Positions 1-6,204 of a DNA stretch of 6,604 nt are shown here, piece by piece. Below the pieces are notes generated by a model, which searched no databases, was not told where the DNA came from, and saw nothing but the letters and a program-made list of their open reading frames with translations. This DNA is from an uncultured Planctomycetaceae bacterium (lineage in GTDB: Bacteria; Planctomycetota; Planctomycetia; Planctomycetales; Planctomycetaceae), in contig CAIUHT010000640.1 in NCBI GenBank assembly GCA_903898975.1, positions 1 through 6,604 of the forward strand. Direction: 5' to 3'. The position numbers and the translations under genes were made by a program. Positions within the stretch are counted from its first letter, which is position 1; every line of letters starts with the position of its first letter.

Positions 1-1
1 G

Positions 2-256
2 ATGGCAGTGGTTGCCGAGCGACGCCTGAGTCAATTCGATGAACGGCGTGAGGCGCTGGAGCACTGCCTGCAGAAACTGGCCTCAGCCCAGCGGCAACTG
101 ATCGATCTGCGGTATGTGGATGGTCAAGCGATCGAGCGGATTGCCGAGTCGATCGGGCGACCCGTCGGCTCAATTCGACAGACGCTGTATCGCATCCGGG
201 GAGCGCTGCTCGAATGCATCGAACAGCGCCTGTCACAGGGAGCGACCGGCACATGA
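2..256 (+). CDS. ECF-type RNA polymerase sigma factor, C-terminal part (5' end outside window)
   Basis: This is the C-terminal part of a sigma-70 family factor, which would direct RNA polymerase to a specific set of promoters. The visible 84 residues are essentially all region 4: a helix around QKLASAQRQLIDLRY (about 25-39), then a helix-turn-helix spanning roughly QAIERIAESIGRPVGSIRQTLYRIRGAL (42-69). The ending RIRGALLECIEQRL is typical of the planctomycete/verrucomicrobial ECF subfamily (Sig-70_gvs1 style). The frame is open to the left edge, and family members are roughly 160-200 residues long, so the first visible Met is probably internal and region 2 lies upstream. The stop overlaps the next start as ATGA (253-256), which implies translational coupling with the downstream anti-sigma-like gene. 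The fold is secure; the regulon and signal cannot be read from this sequence. Confidence 0.9.
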   Translation: MAVVAERRLSQFDERREALEHCLQKLASAQRQLIDLRYVDGQAIERIAESIGRPVGSIRQTLYRIRGALLECIEQRLSQGATGT

Positions 257-1356
257 CCGCGACTCCACCCGGGCCTGACCCTCTCAAGCAACTGGTGATG
301 GAGTGGCTGGACGGAGAACCAACCCCGCAGCAGGTCGCGGAATTGCAACGCCTGCTGAGTACCAGCCCCGACTGCCTCGAGCAGGTGGTCGACCACCTGC
401 TGCTGGATTCCCTGCTGCAGCAGGAACTCGGTGCCGAGGCAGTCGCTTCCCTGGTCGATCTCTTGGCCGAACCGGCCACGAGCTCCCACCCCGCCGGCCT
501 CTCCTCCCCCGCTCCGCGCCGTGGAACGCTGATGTCGCCCCATTCCAACCCGGCCATTCCATCCCCATGGCGACGGGGTGTGGTGTGGCTCTCCGCGGCT
601 GCCGTGCTGCTGACTGCAGCGTTTCTGCTTGGACGCCAGGCCTCAACCGCGGTTGCCAGTCCGGCCACCCTCATCCAGGAGGCCGCCAGGACTCATTCCG
701 TCGCGATCGAACGGGTCTACCAGGTCGAAGCGGCCCGCTCGACGAGGTCGCCAGAGACTGAGACCCCGCGCGACGTGCGAGTGACCACCCTGGGGGACCA
801 GTTTTTCGTCGAGATGAATCGTGGTCAACGCCGGTTGGTCTGGGGACGCAGCCTCAATGACGGAGTCTGGATTTGCCTGGGGCCCAGCCAGGCGATCCTG
901 ATCGAACCCGGGGAGGTCGGAGCCCCACTCGAATACCTCGCCAACCTCTATTCACTCCAATTGGAGTCGCTGCTCGACACCTTCGTGCGGAAGTGTCAAC
1001 TCAGCCGGGCTGATGAGACCGACACCACCCATGTCATCAATGTCCTTCCCCGACGGGCATGGCGGGGGGGCTGGCTCCGCTCGGCTCAGATCGAAATCGA
1101 CCGGGAAACGAAAGTCATTCGCCGACTGACAATTGACCGAGACACCCCGACCCATGGGCCATCGACCCTGACGTTCACCCTTCTCGACTCCCGACCCGCG
1201 GAAGAGTCCCGATATCAACCCGCGGGCCACCTGACCCCGCCTTTCCAGTTGCAGACGCGCGACTCCCAGCCCGACACGAGGCGTGAACTGCTCAGAACCT
1301 GGTTCAGCCCCCTGTCAGAACGCTGGATCAAAACTCCGGCGAACAGCGGGAAATGA
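253..1356 (+). CDS. Membrane-anchored anti-sigma-like protein with exported LolA/RseB-like domain
   Basis: This is a 367-residue protein, likely to restrain the sigma factor encoded just upstream. The start at 253 is preferred because its ATG overlaps the sigma stop (ATGA); an in-frame ATG at 214 would add 13 residues inside the sigma gene. Residues about 9-60 form a short helical domain (KQLVMEWLDGEPTPQQVAEL, then SPDCLEQVVDHLL), the usual cytosolic start of planctomycete anti-sigma/FecR-type proteins. A Pro/Ser-rich linker follows (about 73-105), then positive charges (WRRG) and one membrane helix at about 109-127. The exported part (about 135-367) has short beta-like stretches such as RDVRVTTLGDQFFVEMNRG, AQIEIDRETKVIRRLTID and STLTFTLLD. 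This pattern suggests a LolA/RseB-type lipid-binding or stress-sensing fold. I see no FecR or LamG domain. The anti-sigma role is inferred from gene order and topology; the fold of the exported domain is a guess. Confidence 0.82.
   Translation: MTATPPGPDPLKQLVMEWLDGEPTPQQVAELQRLLSTSPDCLEQVVDHLLLDSLLQQELGAEAVASLVDLLAEPATSSHPAGLSSPAPRRGTLMSPHSNPAIPSPWRRGVVWLSAAAVLLTAAFLLGRQASTAVASPATLIQEAARTHSVAIERVYQVEAARSTRSPETETPRDVRVTTLGDQFFVEMNRGQRRLVWGRSLNDGVWICLGPSQAILIEPGEVGAPLEYLANLYSLQLESLLDTFVRKCQLSRADETDTTHVINVLPRRAWRGGWLRSAQIEIDRETKVIRRLTIDRDTPTHGPSTLTFTLLDSRPAEESRYQPAGHLTPPFQLQTRDSQPDTRRELLRTWFSPLSERWIKTPANSGK
380..401. repeat. Perfect 22-bp palindrome inside the anti-sigma-like gene
   Basis: The two 11-base halves (AGCAGGTGGTC and its exact reverse complement) meet at 390/391 with no spacer. 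A second perfect palindrome of 14 bases (CCTGCTGCAGCAGG, 411-424) follows 9 bases later. Both lie in codons for the helical N-terminal domain (EQVVDHLL, LLQQ), so coding constraint on repeated Leu/Gln codons may explain part of the symmetry. As DNA it could bind a dimeric protein; as RNA it could form a hairpin near the start of the gene. Confidence 0.6.
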
Positions 1357-1402
1357 CCGCCACACCGGGACGCAGCGCGGCGTTTCAAGCTCTCCTCGCC
1401 CC

Positions 1403-1447
1403 CTCCCCGAGGGAGATTCGGGATGGCCCCACCGGTGAGTCAACCGG
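1403..1447. terminator. Weak paired hairpins after the anti-sigma-like gene, possible terminator
   Basis: Two short stems lie 47-91 bases after the stop at 1356. One pairs CTCCC (1403-1407) with GGGAG (1411-1415) over a 3-base loop. The other pairs CCGGT (1432-1436) with ACCGG (1443-1447) over a 6-base loop. Neither is followed by a T-run, so a standard intrinsic terminator is not shown. The second hairpin also lies just beyond the stop (1451-1453) of the possible minus-strand gene at 1451-1687, so it could serve two converging transcripts. Confidence 0.3.
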
Positions 1448-1450
1448 CGG

Positions 1451-1687
1451 TCACAACCCCAGCGCCGCTTCGCCAGTCTCAAGAATCCGCCCCAGCGGAT
1501 GGTCCTCGTCCGGTTCGCCAGCGAGCATGTCTCCCCGGCACTGACGCCGGATACCCAATGTCGCGCTACCGCTCGATTCGTCGAACACAAACTCCTCGTT
1601 CACCGGCTGGGTTGGCAGTTCCGTCCAACACAGTCGCAGGCAAGTCTCCAGAGTCCACTCTCCCAGCGAAGGTCCACGCCAAGCCAT
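1451..1687 (-). CDS. Possible small protein of 78 residues, unrecognised
   Basis: A minus-strand frame fills most of the otherwise empty gap between the anti-sigma-like gene and the esterase. It encodes MAWRGPSLGEWTLETCLRL..., containing NEEFVFDESSGSATLGIRRQ and ending GRILETGEAALGL. Composition is globular and acidic, without the Arg/Pro/Ser bias of the other frames here. My hand count gives about 68% G+C at third codon positions and about half at second positions, as expected for a real gene in this GC-rich DNA. AGGGG sits 10 bases upstream of the ATG on this strand. The problem is the start: its ATG (1687-1685) shares the palindromic CATG with the esterase start at 1686, so each promoter would lie inside the other gene. 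The frame stays open upstream to 2035 inside the esterase. I recognise no family. It may be a real small gene, a remnant, or chance. Confidence 0.38.
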   Translation of the reverse strand: MAWRGPSLGEWTLETCLRLCWTELPTQPVNEEFVFDESSGSATLGIRRQCRGDMLAGEPDEDHPLGRILETGEAALGL

Positions 1688-4600
1688 GCTCGCACAACCC
1701 CTGATTTCCCGCGTGTTGCCGGTCGTGCTCCTGTGGGGACTGGCTGCGCAGGCGCAGACGTCGCCCAAGGGAGGGCAGGCGCCCAACAAGTCCATCCTTG
1801 AGCGGTTCGACAAGAACAAGGATGGCAAGATCGACGACGAGGAACGCCGGGCTGTGCGTGAGAAGCTCAAACAACGGCAGAACAAACCGGGCGCGCTGAC
1901 TCCCTCTGGCAAGACGGAGACCATTGGCAAGCGGTCCGTGACCGAAATGGAATATGCTTCGAGCGATGGTCGGAGGATTCCCTGCGTGCTGTCGATGCCC
2001 GAGGGGGACGGGCCCTTTCCGATACTGGTCACCATACATGGTGGCCAGGGAAACCGTGACCTCGGCTACATCCGCACCATGGCCGCACCAAACCCGATTT
2101 CTCCCACGATCTCCGCGTTCAACGAACAGCCTTGGGCCATCCTGGCGATCAGTTATCGGTCAGGGAAGGGAGCGCTGTTCGGCAAGGAGCACGATGATGT
2201 GATCGCGGGCATTCGCTTTGCCAAGGGACTGCCAAAGATTGACCCCGCCCGCGTCGGGGTGGTCGGGGGAAGCCATGGTGGGCACCTCGCGCTGGTCGCC
2301 GCCGAGAAGATGGGCAGCGAGTTTCTGTGTGTCGCGGTCGGATCACCCTGGATGACCGACCCGCTGGTCTACATGGCAGGCGATCCTGGCCGGCCACCCC
2401 TCTCGCTTGTCCCGGAACAGGCCCGGGATGCCCTGGTGAAGAATGGCCGGTCACTGTTCAACGGACTCACCCGCGGACGCGGCATGTCGGACCGCGAAGC
2501 CCGGGATTTTCTGGCCAGGAATTCCATCGAAGCCAGTGCCGACCAGATTGTCATCCCTACCCTGTTCATCACCAGTCGAGGGGATGATCAGGCTCCGCAT
2601 GTGCTGATCGAGCCCATGATCGAGCGGATGCGGGCGGCAGGGAAAGAGGTGACGGTTTATACCGCCGAGAAGAGTCCTCACGGATTCTATTGGGCGCGGA
2701 CCGTGAGCGCGGCCCGGGCCCTTCGCGGCTCAAAGTCGCCCGCCGAAGAGCAGGAGGAAAAGACAGCCCGAGAGACCATGATCACCTTCTTCAACAAGCA
2801 GTTCGCAAGAACAGATGCAAGGCCAGGCGCGTCGGGGCGAGGTGCGGGCCAATGCGACAATCCGCCGTCGAAGTCCTCCCCTGCCTCGCGAGGTGAGCAG
2901 GACAACCCCGGAGCGACAGGTCGTGGCGGCACGCAGACCGAAGCGCACCCTGAACCATCAGCAGCTCCCCTGGCGGAGAGTTCATCGACCGACTCGACCA
3001 CGCGCAGGCTGGGGGCCAAGGCCACCCGAGGACGCGACGCAGGGTTGGGAGACGCCTCCTTCGAATCTCTCGCGGAGGAGACCGGGACGATCTCCCGCGA
3101 CCGGTTCGAACGGCACGTCGCCTCCTCTCCCGCGTTCACCACCCGACCCGAATTGGCCGATCGACTCTTTGACCGGCTCGACACCGACGGCAACGGATCA
3201 CTCAACCGGGAAGAGTACGAGGGGCTTGCCAGGCTTCGCCATCAACAGGGGCAGAGAAGCGCAGCTGGCAACAGAGGAATGAGGCGGGGAACAGGCCGCG
3301 GCAACACGAAAACTCCGGTGCCTGCGCCGGCAGCGCCTGCGGGTGAAAACGACGAGAATTCCCGGACGCGGCGGAAACAACGGGCGGACGGGAGAGAGAA
3401 ACCCGCGGTCGGAACCCGCACCAGCCCGATTCAAATCACCAGTGGAGAGCTGGTTGGCGAGGAATGCGGGAAGGTGCGTGTTTTTCGCGGCATTCCCTAT
3501 GCGGCCCCTCCCACTGGTGAGCTGCGGTGGCAGGCACCGCAACCGCCGCATGGCTGGACTGGCGTCCGCGATGCCACGCAATTTGGCCACGCATCCTTTC
3601 AGGGAGAGACATTTTATCCCCGCAGCGAACAGAGTGAGGACTGCCTGTTTCTCAACGTCTGGACGCCCATCCAGGCCGGGCCCGAGGCAAAACTGCCCGT
3701 GCTGTTCTGGATCCACGGCGGGGCCTTCATCCAAGGCTCTGGAGCGCAACCCCGATATGACGGGACCGAATTGGCCCAGCGGGGAATTGTTGTCGTGTCG
3801 ATCAACTATCGTCTCGGAACACTGGGCCTGTTCGCCCACCCGGCCCTGACGGGCGAGGCGGCCACCTCCGCACCGCTGGGGAACCTGTGCCTGCTCGACA
3901 TGCTGGGGGCCCTGCGCTGGACCCGCGACAACATCGACGCCTTCGGTGGTGACGCCGGCAATATCACCATTTCTGGCTCGTCCGCCGGGGGGACAAGTTG
4001 CCTGTTCCTGTTGGGCATTCCCGAAGCGGACGGACTGTTTCACAAGGCGATCATTCACAGCAGTGGGGGGATCCGTAACATCCAGACGCTCGCCCAGGCC
4101 GAGGCGGCCGGTCAGCGCCTGGCTGAACACCTGGGACTGAACAACGCCGTAACCGCCGCCAGTCTCCGTCGCCTTCCGGGCAGTGATCTGGCAATCAGCA
4201 CCACGCTCCTGCGCAAGTTCGATCTGCCAGTCAAACCGATTGTGGATGGCCGACTGGTCACCCGTGTCCCGGCAGAGACCTTCGCAGCCGGAAAACAGTC
4301 ACGAGTTCCAGTGCTGATGGGAGCGGCCAATGGCGAATCTGGCGCCCGGGAATTGGGCGATGACATCGCGACCAGCGGCGCGTTCGGCTTTCAGTTGGAA
4401 CACGCCCGGCACATGGCCCATGTCGGCCAGCCTGTGTATCTCTTCCAACTGACGCATGTGCCCCCCGGGTCCCGCGCGAATCGGCACGCCGCCCAGCACG
4501 GCGAGTCGGTCGCCTATGCCTTCGGTACGATCGGCCAGTCCACCGCCCGCCAATTTGGCTTCCGAAACGAACAGACGGCAAATCGCGCGCTGAATTCGCG

Positions 4601-4844
4601 CCGGGGTGGAGGAGCCGGCGGGGTCAGTGGTGGGGGACGGGAGGACGAGACGCTGCCAGTTGAAGACTCCGCAGAGGGGCGTCGAATCAGCGCAGCGATG
4701 CTCGACTATTGGGAGGCTTTCATGCGGACAGGGCGGCCCGAAGTCGTGGGGCGACCGACCTGGCCAGCCTTTTCGGAGTCCGCTCCCACCGCGATGGTTT
4801 TCGGAAATCACGAGATTGCCAGTCGGCGGTTTTCTCTTCGCTGA
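1686..4844 (+). CDS. Secreted fusion of two alpha/beta-hydrolases with EF-hands (S9/DLH-like esterase + type-B carboxylesterase)
   Basis: This is a 1052-residue exported protein, probably hydrolysing ester bonds outside the cytoplasm. Domains in order: signal peptide (1-24, hydrophobic core LPVVLLWGLA, likely cut after AQAQ); EF-hand loop D42-E53 (DKNKDGKIDDEE); dienelactone-hydrolase/S9-like domain (about 78-372) with oxyanion HGG (118-120), nucleophile S196 in GGSHG, acid D300 or D301, and H332 in SPHGF; a Gly/Arg/Ser/Pro-rich linker (about 375-455); a second canonical EF-hand loop D499-E510; another polar linker; and a type-B carboxylesterase (about 580-1050). The last has EDCLFLNVWTP (651-661), oxyanion HGG (677-679), nucleophile S766 in FGGDAGNITISGSSAGG, probable acid E884 and H938 (QHGESVAYAFG). 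The usual GESAG reads GSSAG, and the stretch between E884 and the G915-Q-P-V-Y strand is short. No in-frame start lies nearby upstream, and no strong Shine-Dalgarno is seen. The esterase folds are secure; the substrates are unknown. Confidence 0.95.
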   Translation: MLAQPLISRVLPVVLLWGLAAQAQTSPKGGQAPNKSILERFDKNKDGKIDDEERRAVREKLKQRQNKPGALTPSGKTETIGKRSVTEMEYASSDGRRIPCVLSMPEGDGPFPILVTIHGGQGNRDLGYIRTMAAPNPISPTISAFNEQPWAILAISYRSGKGALFGKEHDDVIAGIRFAKGLPKIDPARVGVVGGSHGGHLALVAAEKMGSEFLCVAVGSPWMTDPLVYMAGDPGRPPLSLVPEQARDALVKNGRSLFNGLTRGRGMSDREARDFLARNSIEASADQIVIPTLFITSRGDDQAPHVLIEPMIERMRAAGKEVTVYTAEKSPHGFYWARTVSAARALRGSKSPAEEQEEKTARETMITFFNKQFARTDARPGASGRGAGQCDNPPSKSSPASRGEQDNPGATGRGGTQTEAHPEPSAAPLAESSSTDSTTRRLGAKATRGRDAGLGDASFESLAEETGTISRDRFERHVASSPAFTTRPELADRLFDRLDTDGNGSLNREEYEGLARLRHQQGQRSAAGNRGMRRGTGRGNTKTPVPAPAAPAGENDENSRTRRKQRADGREKPAVGTRTSPIQITSGELVGEECGKVRVFRGIPYAAPPTGELRWQAPQPPHGWTGVRDATQFGHASFQGETFYPRSEQSEDCLFLNVWTPIQAGPEAKLPVLFWIHGGAFIQGSGAQPRYDGTELAQRGIVVVSINYRLGTLGLFAHPALTGEAATSAPLGNLCLLDMLGALRWTRDNIDAFGGDAGNITISGSSAGGTSCLFLLGIPEADGLFHKAIIHSSGGIRNIQTLAQAEAAGQRLAEHLGLNNAVTAASLRRLPGSDLAISTTLLRKFDLPVKPIVDGRLVTRVPAETFAAGKQSRVPVLMGAANGESGARELGDDIATSGAFGFQLEHARHMAHVGQPVYLFQLTHVPPGSRANRHAAQHGESVAYAFGTIGQSTARQFGFRNEQTANRALNSRRGGGAGGVSGGGREDETLPVEDSAEGRRISAAMLDYWEAFMRTGRPEVVGRPTWPAFSESAPTAMVFGNHEIASRRFSLR

Positions 4845-5192
4845 ACCGGCACACGATTCGCACCGCAATCGCTGAGGATGTCCCGGCGCTCGCTGAAATC
4901 CGAGCGCCGGGACCAACGCGCTCCGTCGGCTCTTGCCGCGTTTGCGCTGGGTGTGACTCCAACAGCGAATTGGCGACACTCGCTCGCACTGCAGGCCGGG
5001 ACATCTCTCCCCCTGAATTCGGTCCCTTGCTGTGACAACCAGAGTCACCTGTCGACGTCGGCCGATCTGGTAGCGCGATCATTGCGCGACGCCAGCCGTC
5101 GAACCGGGCGACGAGGCGCTGTGAGTGGTAGCGGGGTGGCCGCTGCGCTGCGGGACGCCGCCTGATTTCGTGGGCCGAGGTGCCGCGCCGCG
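4845..5192. other. Gap between convergent genes, with hairpin and possible dispersed repeat
   Basis: This 348-base stretch separates the esterase stop from the methyltransferase stop. It begins with a perfect 13-bp hairpin (4880-4913). The following sequence (about 4914-5050) has several short inverted repeats, including GTGACTC (from 4961) with GAGTCAC (ending 5048), and AGCGA with TCGCT inside it. An open frame crosses it (4878-5165), but its product (ALAAFALGVTPTANWRHSLALQAGT and so on) does not look like a folded protein. It does resemble the kind of translated intergenic repeat that is often mis-annotated in planctomycete genomes; that resemblance is from memory and unchecked. No convincing gene is present. 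Confidence 0.5.
4880..4913. terminator. Perfect 13-bp hairpin between convergent genes
   Basis: GTCCCGGCGCTCG (4880-4892) pairs with its exact reverse complement (4901-4913) across an 8-base loop. It lies 36 bases after the esterase stop and is very GC-rich, so it should be stable in RNA from either strand. No T-run follows on either side, so it is not a textbook intrinsic terminator. It may instead stop or stabilise the 3' end of the esterase transcript, or be part of a repeat element. The pairing is certain; the function is inferred from position. Confidence 0.6.
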
Positions 5193-6044
5193 TCAGCTGG
5201 GAACCCGGGCGACGGCGAATCGACCGAGGCCGCTGGAGCCGCCGCGCGAACCTGTCACCCGCACGCGGAGCGGTTGTCCCGCGACCACCTCGAACGGCTC
5301 AATGGGGAGCAGTTTATTGCCGTTGAACGCTGGCGTCGCTCCCAGGGTCACGCCTCCCCCCAGGTGCGCCAGCCCCGACAGGCAGACGGCATTGACGGTC
5401 CCCGAGATCTGGGGGGTGACCGCGAGGGTGAGATCGAGAGCCGAATCGAGGGGGGTGGTGAGATCGGCGGTGAAGGCGGTTGTCGTCTCACACAGCGGCT
5501 GGAAGGGCATGGGCAGCCAGACCGCCTGGTCGACCAGATCGGGCCAGTCGTGGATGGGGAAGGGAAGTTCCAGGCCGTAGAACCGAAAGTCCATCTGGCC
5601 CAACGTCAGCAGCGCGTCGTACTGGTGGGGCATCACCCGCGTCTGGGGCCGCACAATCCCCTTGGCCCGCAGGGCATTGAGCGCGGGAACCTGCAGTTCG
5701 TCGAGCAGCCAGGTCTCGATCATCTCGGCGAGCACGACATCGACCGCCACAGGCAGGTCCACCGTGCGGACGTCGGCACAGATCACCTGCACCACTCCCG
5801 CGTAGCCATTGGTTGCGACGTTGCGCTCCAGCGTGTCGCACAGGGCCGGGTCGACTTCGACGGCGAAGACCTGCCTGGCCCCCTGCCGGGCGGCGAGCAG
5901 GGCCAGCACACCGCTGCCCGAACCGGCATCGAGCACCACATCCCCGGACCGCACCACGCGGGCAATGGCCTCGCGAAAGGCCTCGGTTCGCTGCCTGTCA
6001 CGCAGACAGAGGGACGGAACTTCCGAGTGTGAAAAATAGTCCAT
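5193..6044 (-). CDS. PRMT-like SAM-dependent methyltransferase
   Basis: This is a 283-residue cytosolic class I methyltransferase resembling the protein arginine methyltransferase (PRMT) family. The N-terminus has YF (3-4) and LRDRQRTEAFREAI (14-27), which matches the PRMT helix MLKDxxRTxxYxxAI residue for residue at D16, R19, T20, R24 and A26-I27; the equivalent Arg in PRMTs holds the SAM carboxylate. Motif I is VLDAGSGSGVLALLAA (37-52), the post-I acidic residue is E63 in VFAVEVD, and D91 follows in ICADV. AEMIETWLLDE (106-116) puts E107 and E116 nine residues apart, exactly the spacing of the PRMT double-E loop. The C-terminal half (about 170-283) is beta-rich, as in the PRMT barrel, but a clear THW motif is missing. 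AGGA lies 10 bases before the ATG. The gene converges with the esterase and has a long upstream gap. Automatic tools might name it a ribosomal protein L11 methyltransferase. Methyltransferase is certain, PRMT-like is well supported, and the substrate is unknown. Confidence 0.93.
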   Translation of the reverse strand: MDYFSHSEVPSLCLRDRQRTEAFREAIARVVRSGDVVLDAGSGSGVLALLAARQGARQVFAVEVDPALCDTLERNVATNGYAGVVQVICADVRTVDLPVAVDVVLAEMIETWLLDELQVPALNALRAKGIVRPQTRVMPHQYDALLTLGQMDFRFYGLELPFPIHDWPDLVDQAVWLPMPFQPLCETTTAFTADLTTPLDSALDLTLAVTPQISGTVNAVCLSGLAHLGGGVTLGATPAFNGNKLLPIEPFEVVAGQPLRVRVTGSRGGSSGLGRFAVARVPS

Positions 6045-6054
6045 GACGAGAGAA

Positions 6055-6058
6055 TCCT
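6055..6058 (-). promoter_or_regulatory. Ribosome binding site of the methyltransferase gene
   Basis: AGGA on the minus strand, 10 bases before the ATG at 6044-6042. It supports this start, which also matches the expected PRMT-like N-terminus (YF near residue 3). Confidence 0.5.
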
Positions 6059-6075
6059 GTTCGGAAAAGGGTAAA

Positions 6076-6155
6076 GCTCAACCGATTTTGCGACAGCCTT
6101 CCGAGGGTGAACACCACTCGGTTCAAAACCACAACCACCAGCAAATCGATTGAGC
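6076..6155 (-). promoter_or_regulatory. Imperfect inverted repeat enclosing a hairpin: possible structured 5' leader
   Basis: The outer arms are GCTCAACCGATTTTGC (6076-6091) and GCAAATCGATTGAGC (6141-6155). They pair over 14 positions with one C-A mismatch and one bulged T. Between them lies an inner hairpin (6101-6121): CCGAG plus GGTG pairs with CACC plus CTCGG around one bulged A. The whole structure lies 32-111 bases before the methyltransferase ATG, and its outer arm starts close to where transcription would begin from the promoter candidate at 6160-6187. It would therefore fold in the mRNA leader. The sequence matches no riboswitch class I recognise; the pairing is visible, the role is inferred. 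Confidence 0.45.
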
Positions 6156-6159
6156 CGCG

Positions 6160-6187
6160 AGTTTATCAAACACGTTGCAATTGTCGA
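6160..6187 (-). promoter_or_regulatory. Candidate sigma-70-type promoter for the methyltransferase gene
   Basis: On the minus strand, TCGACA (6187-6182, 5 of 6 to TTGACA) is followed after 16 bases by TAAACT (6165-6160, 4 of 6 to TATAAT). Transcription would start near 6153, giving a leader of about 110 bases. This is the best match in the gap but is only moderate, and planctomycete promoters are poorly conserved. Confidence 0.35.
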
Positions 6188-6204
6188 GCCTGCATGTCCA
6201 CCCG

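Noticed and set aside
1353..1544. A 63-residue frame starting with an ATGA overlap at the end of the anti-sigma-like gene
   Set aside because: The overlap is tempting, but the product is rich in Ser, Pro, Arg and Gly with no domain, and it runs through the hairpins at 1403-1447 and opposite the better-looking minus-strand frame.
3198..4130. A 310-residue minus-strand frame opposite the esterase
   Set aside because: The + strand here encodes clear carboxylesterase motifs. The antisense product is Arg/Pro/Gly-rich without a domain, as expected of a shadow in GC-rich DNA.
4299..5048. A 249-residue minus-strand frame spanning the esterase 3' end and the gap
   Set aside because: It is antisense to conserved esterase residues including H938, and it crosses the perfect hairpin; the composition is not protein-like.
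4878..5165. A 95-residue plus-strand frame in the gap after the esterase
   Set aside because: It starts inside the terminator-like hairpin and has no domain; it is better explained as an open frame through a non-coding repeat.
5274..6032. A 252-residue plus-strand frame opposite the methyltransferase
   Set aside because: It is rich in His, Gly, Gln and Arg, with no domain, and is fully antisense to a clear SAM-methyltransferase.
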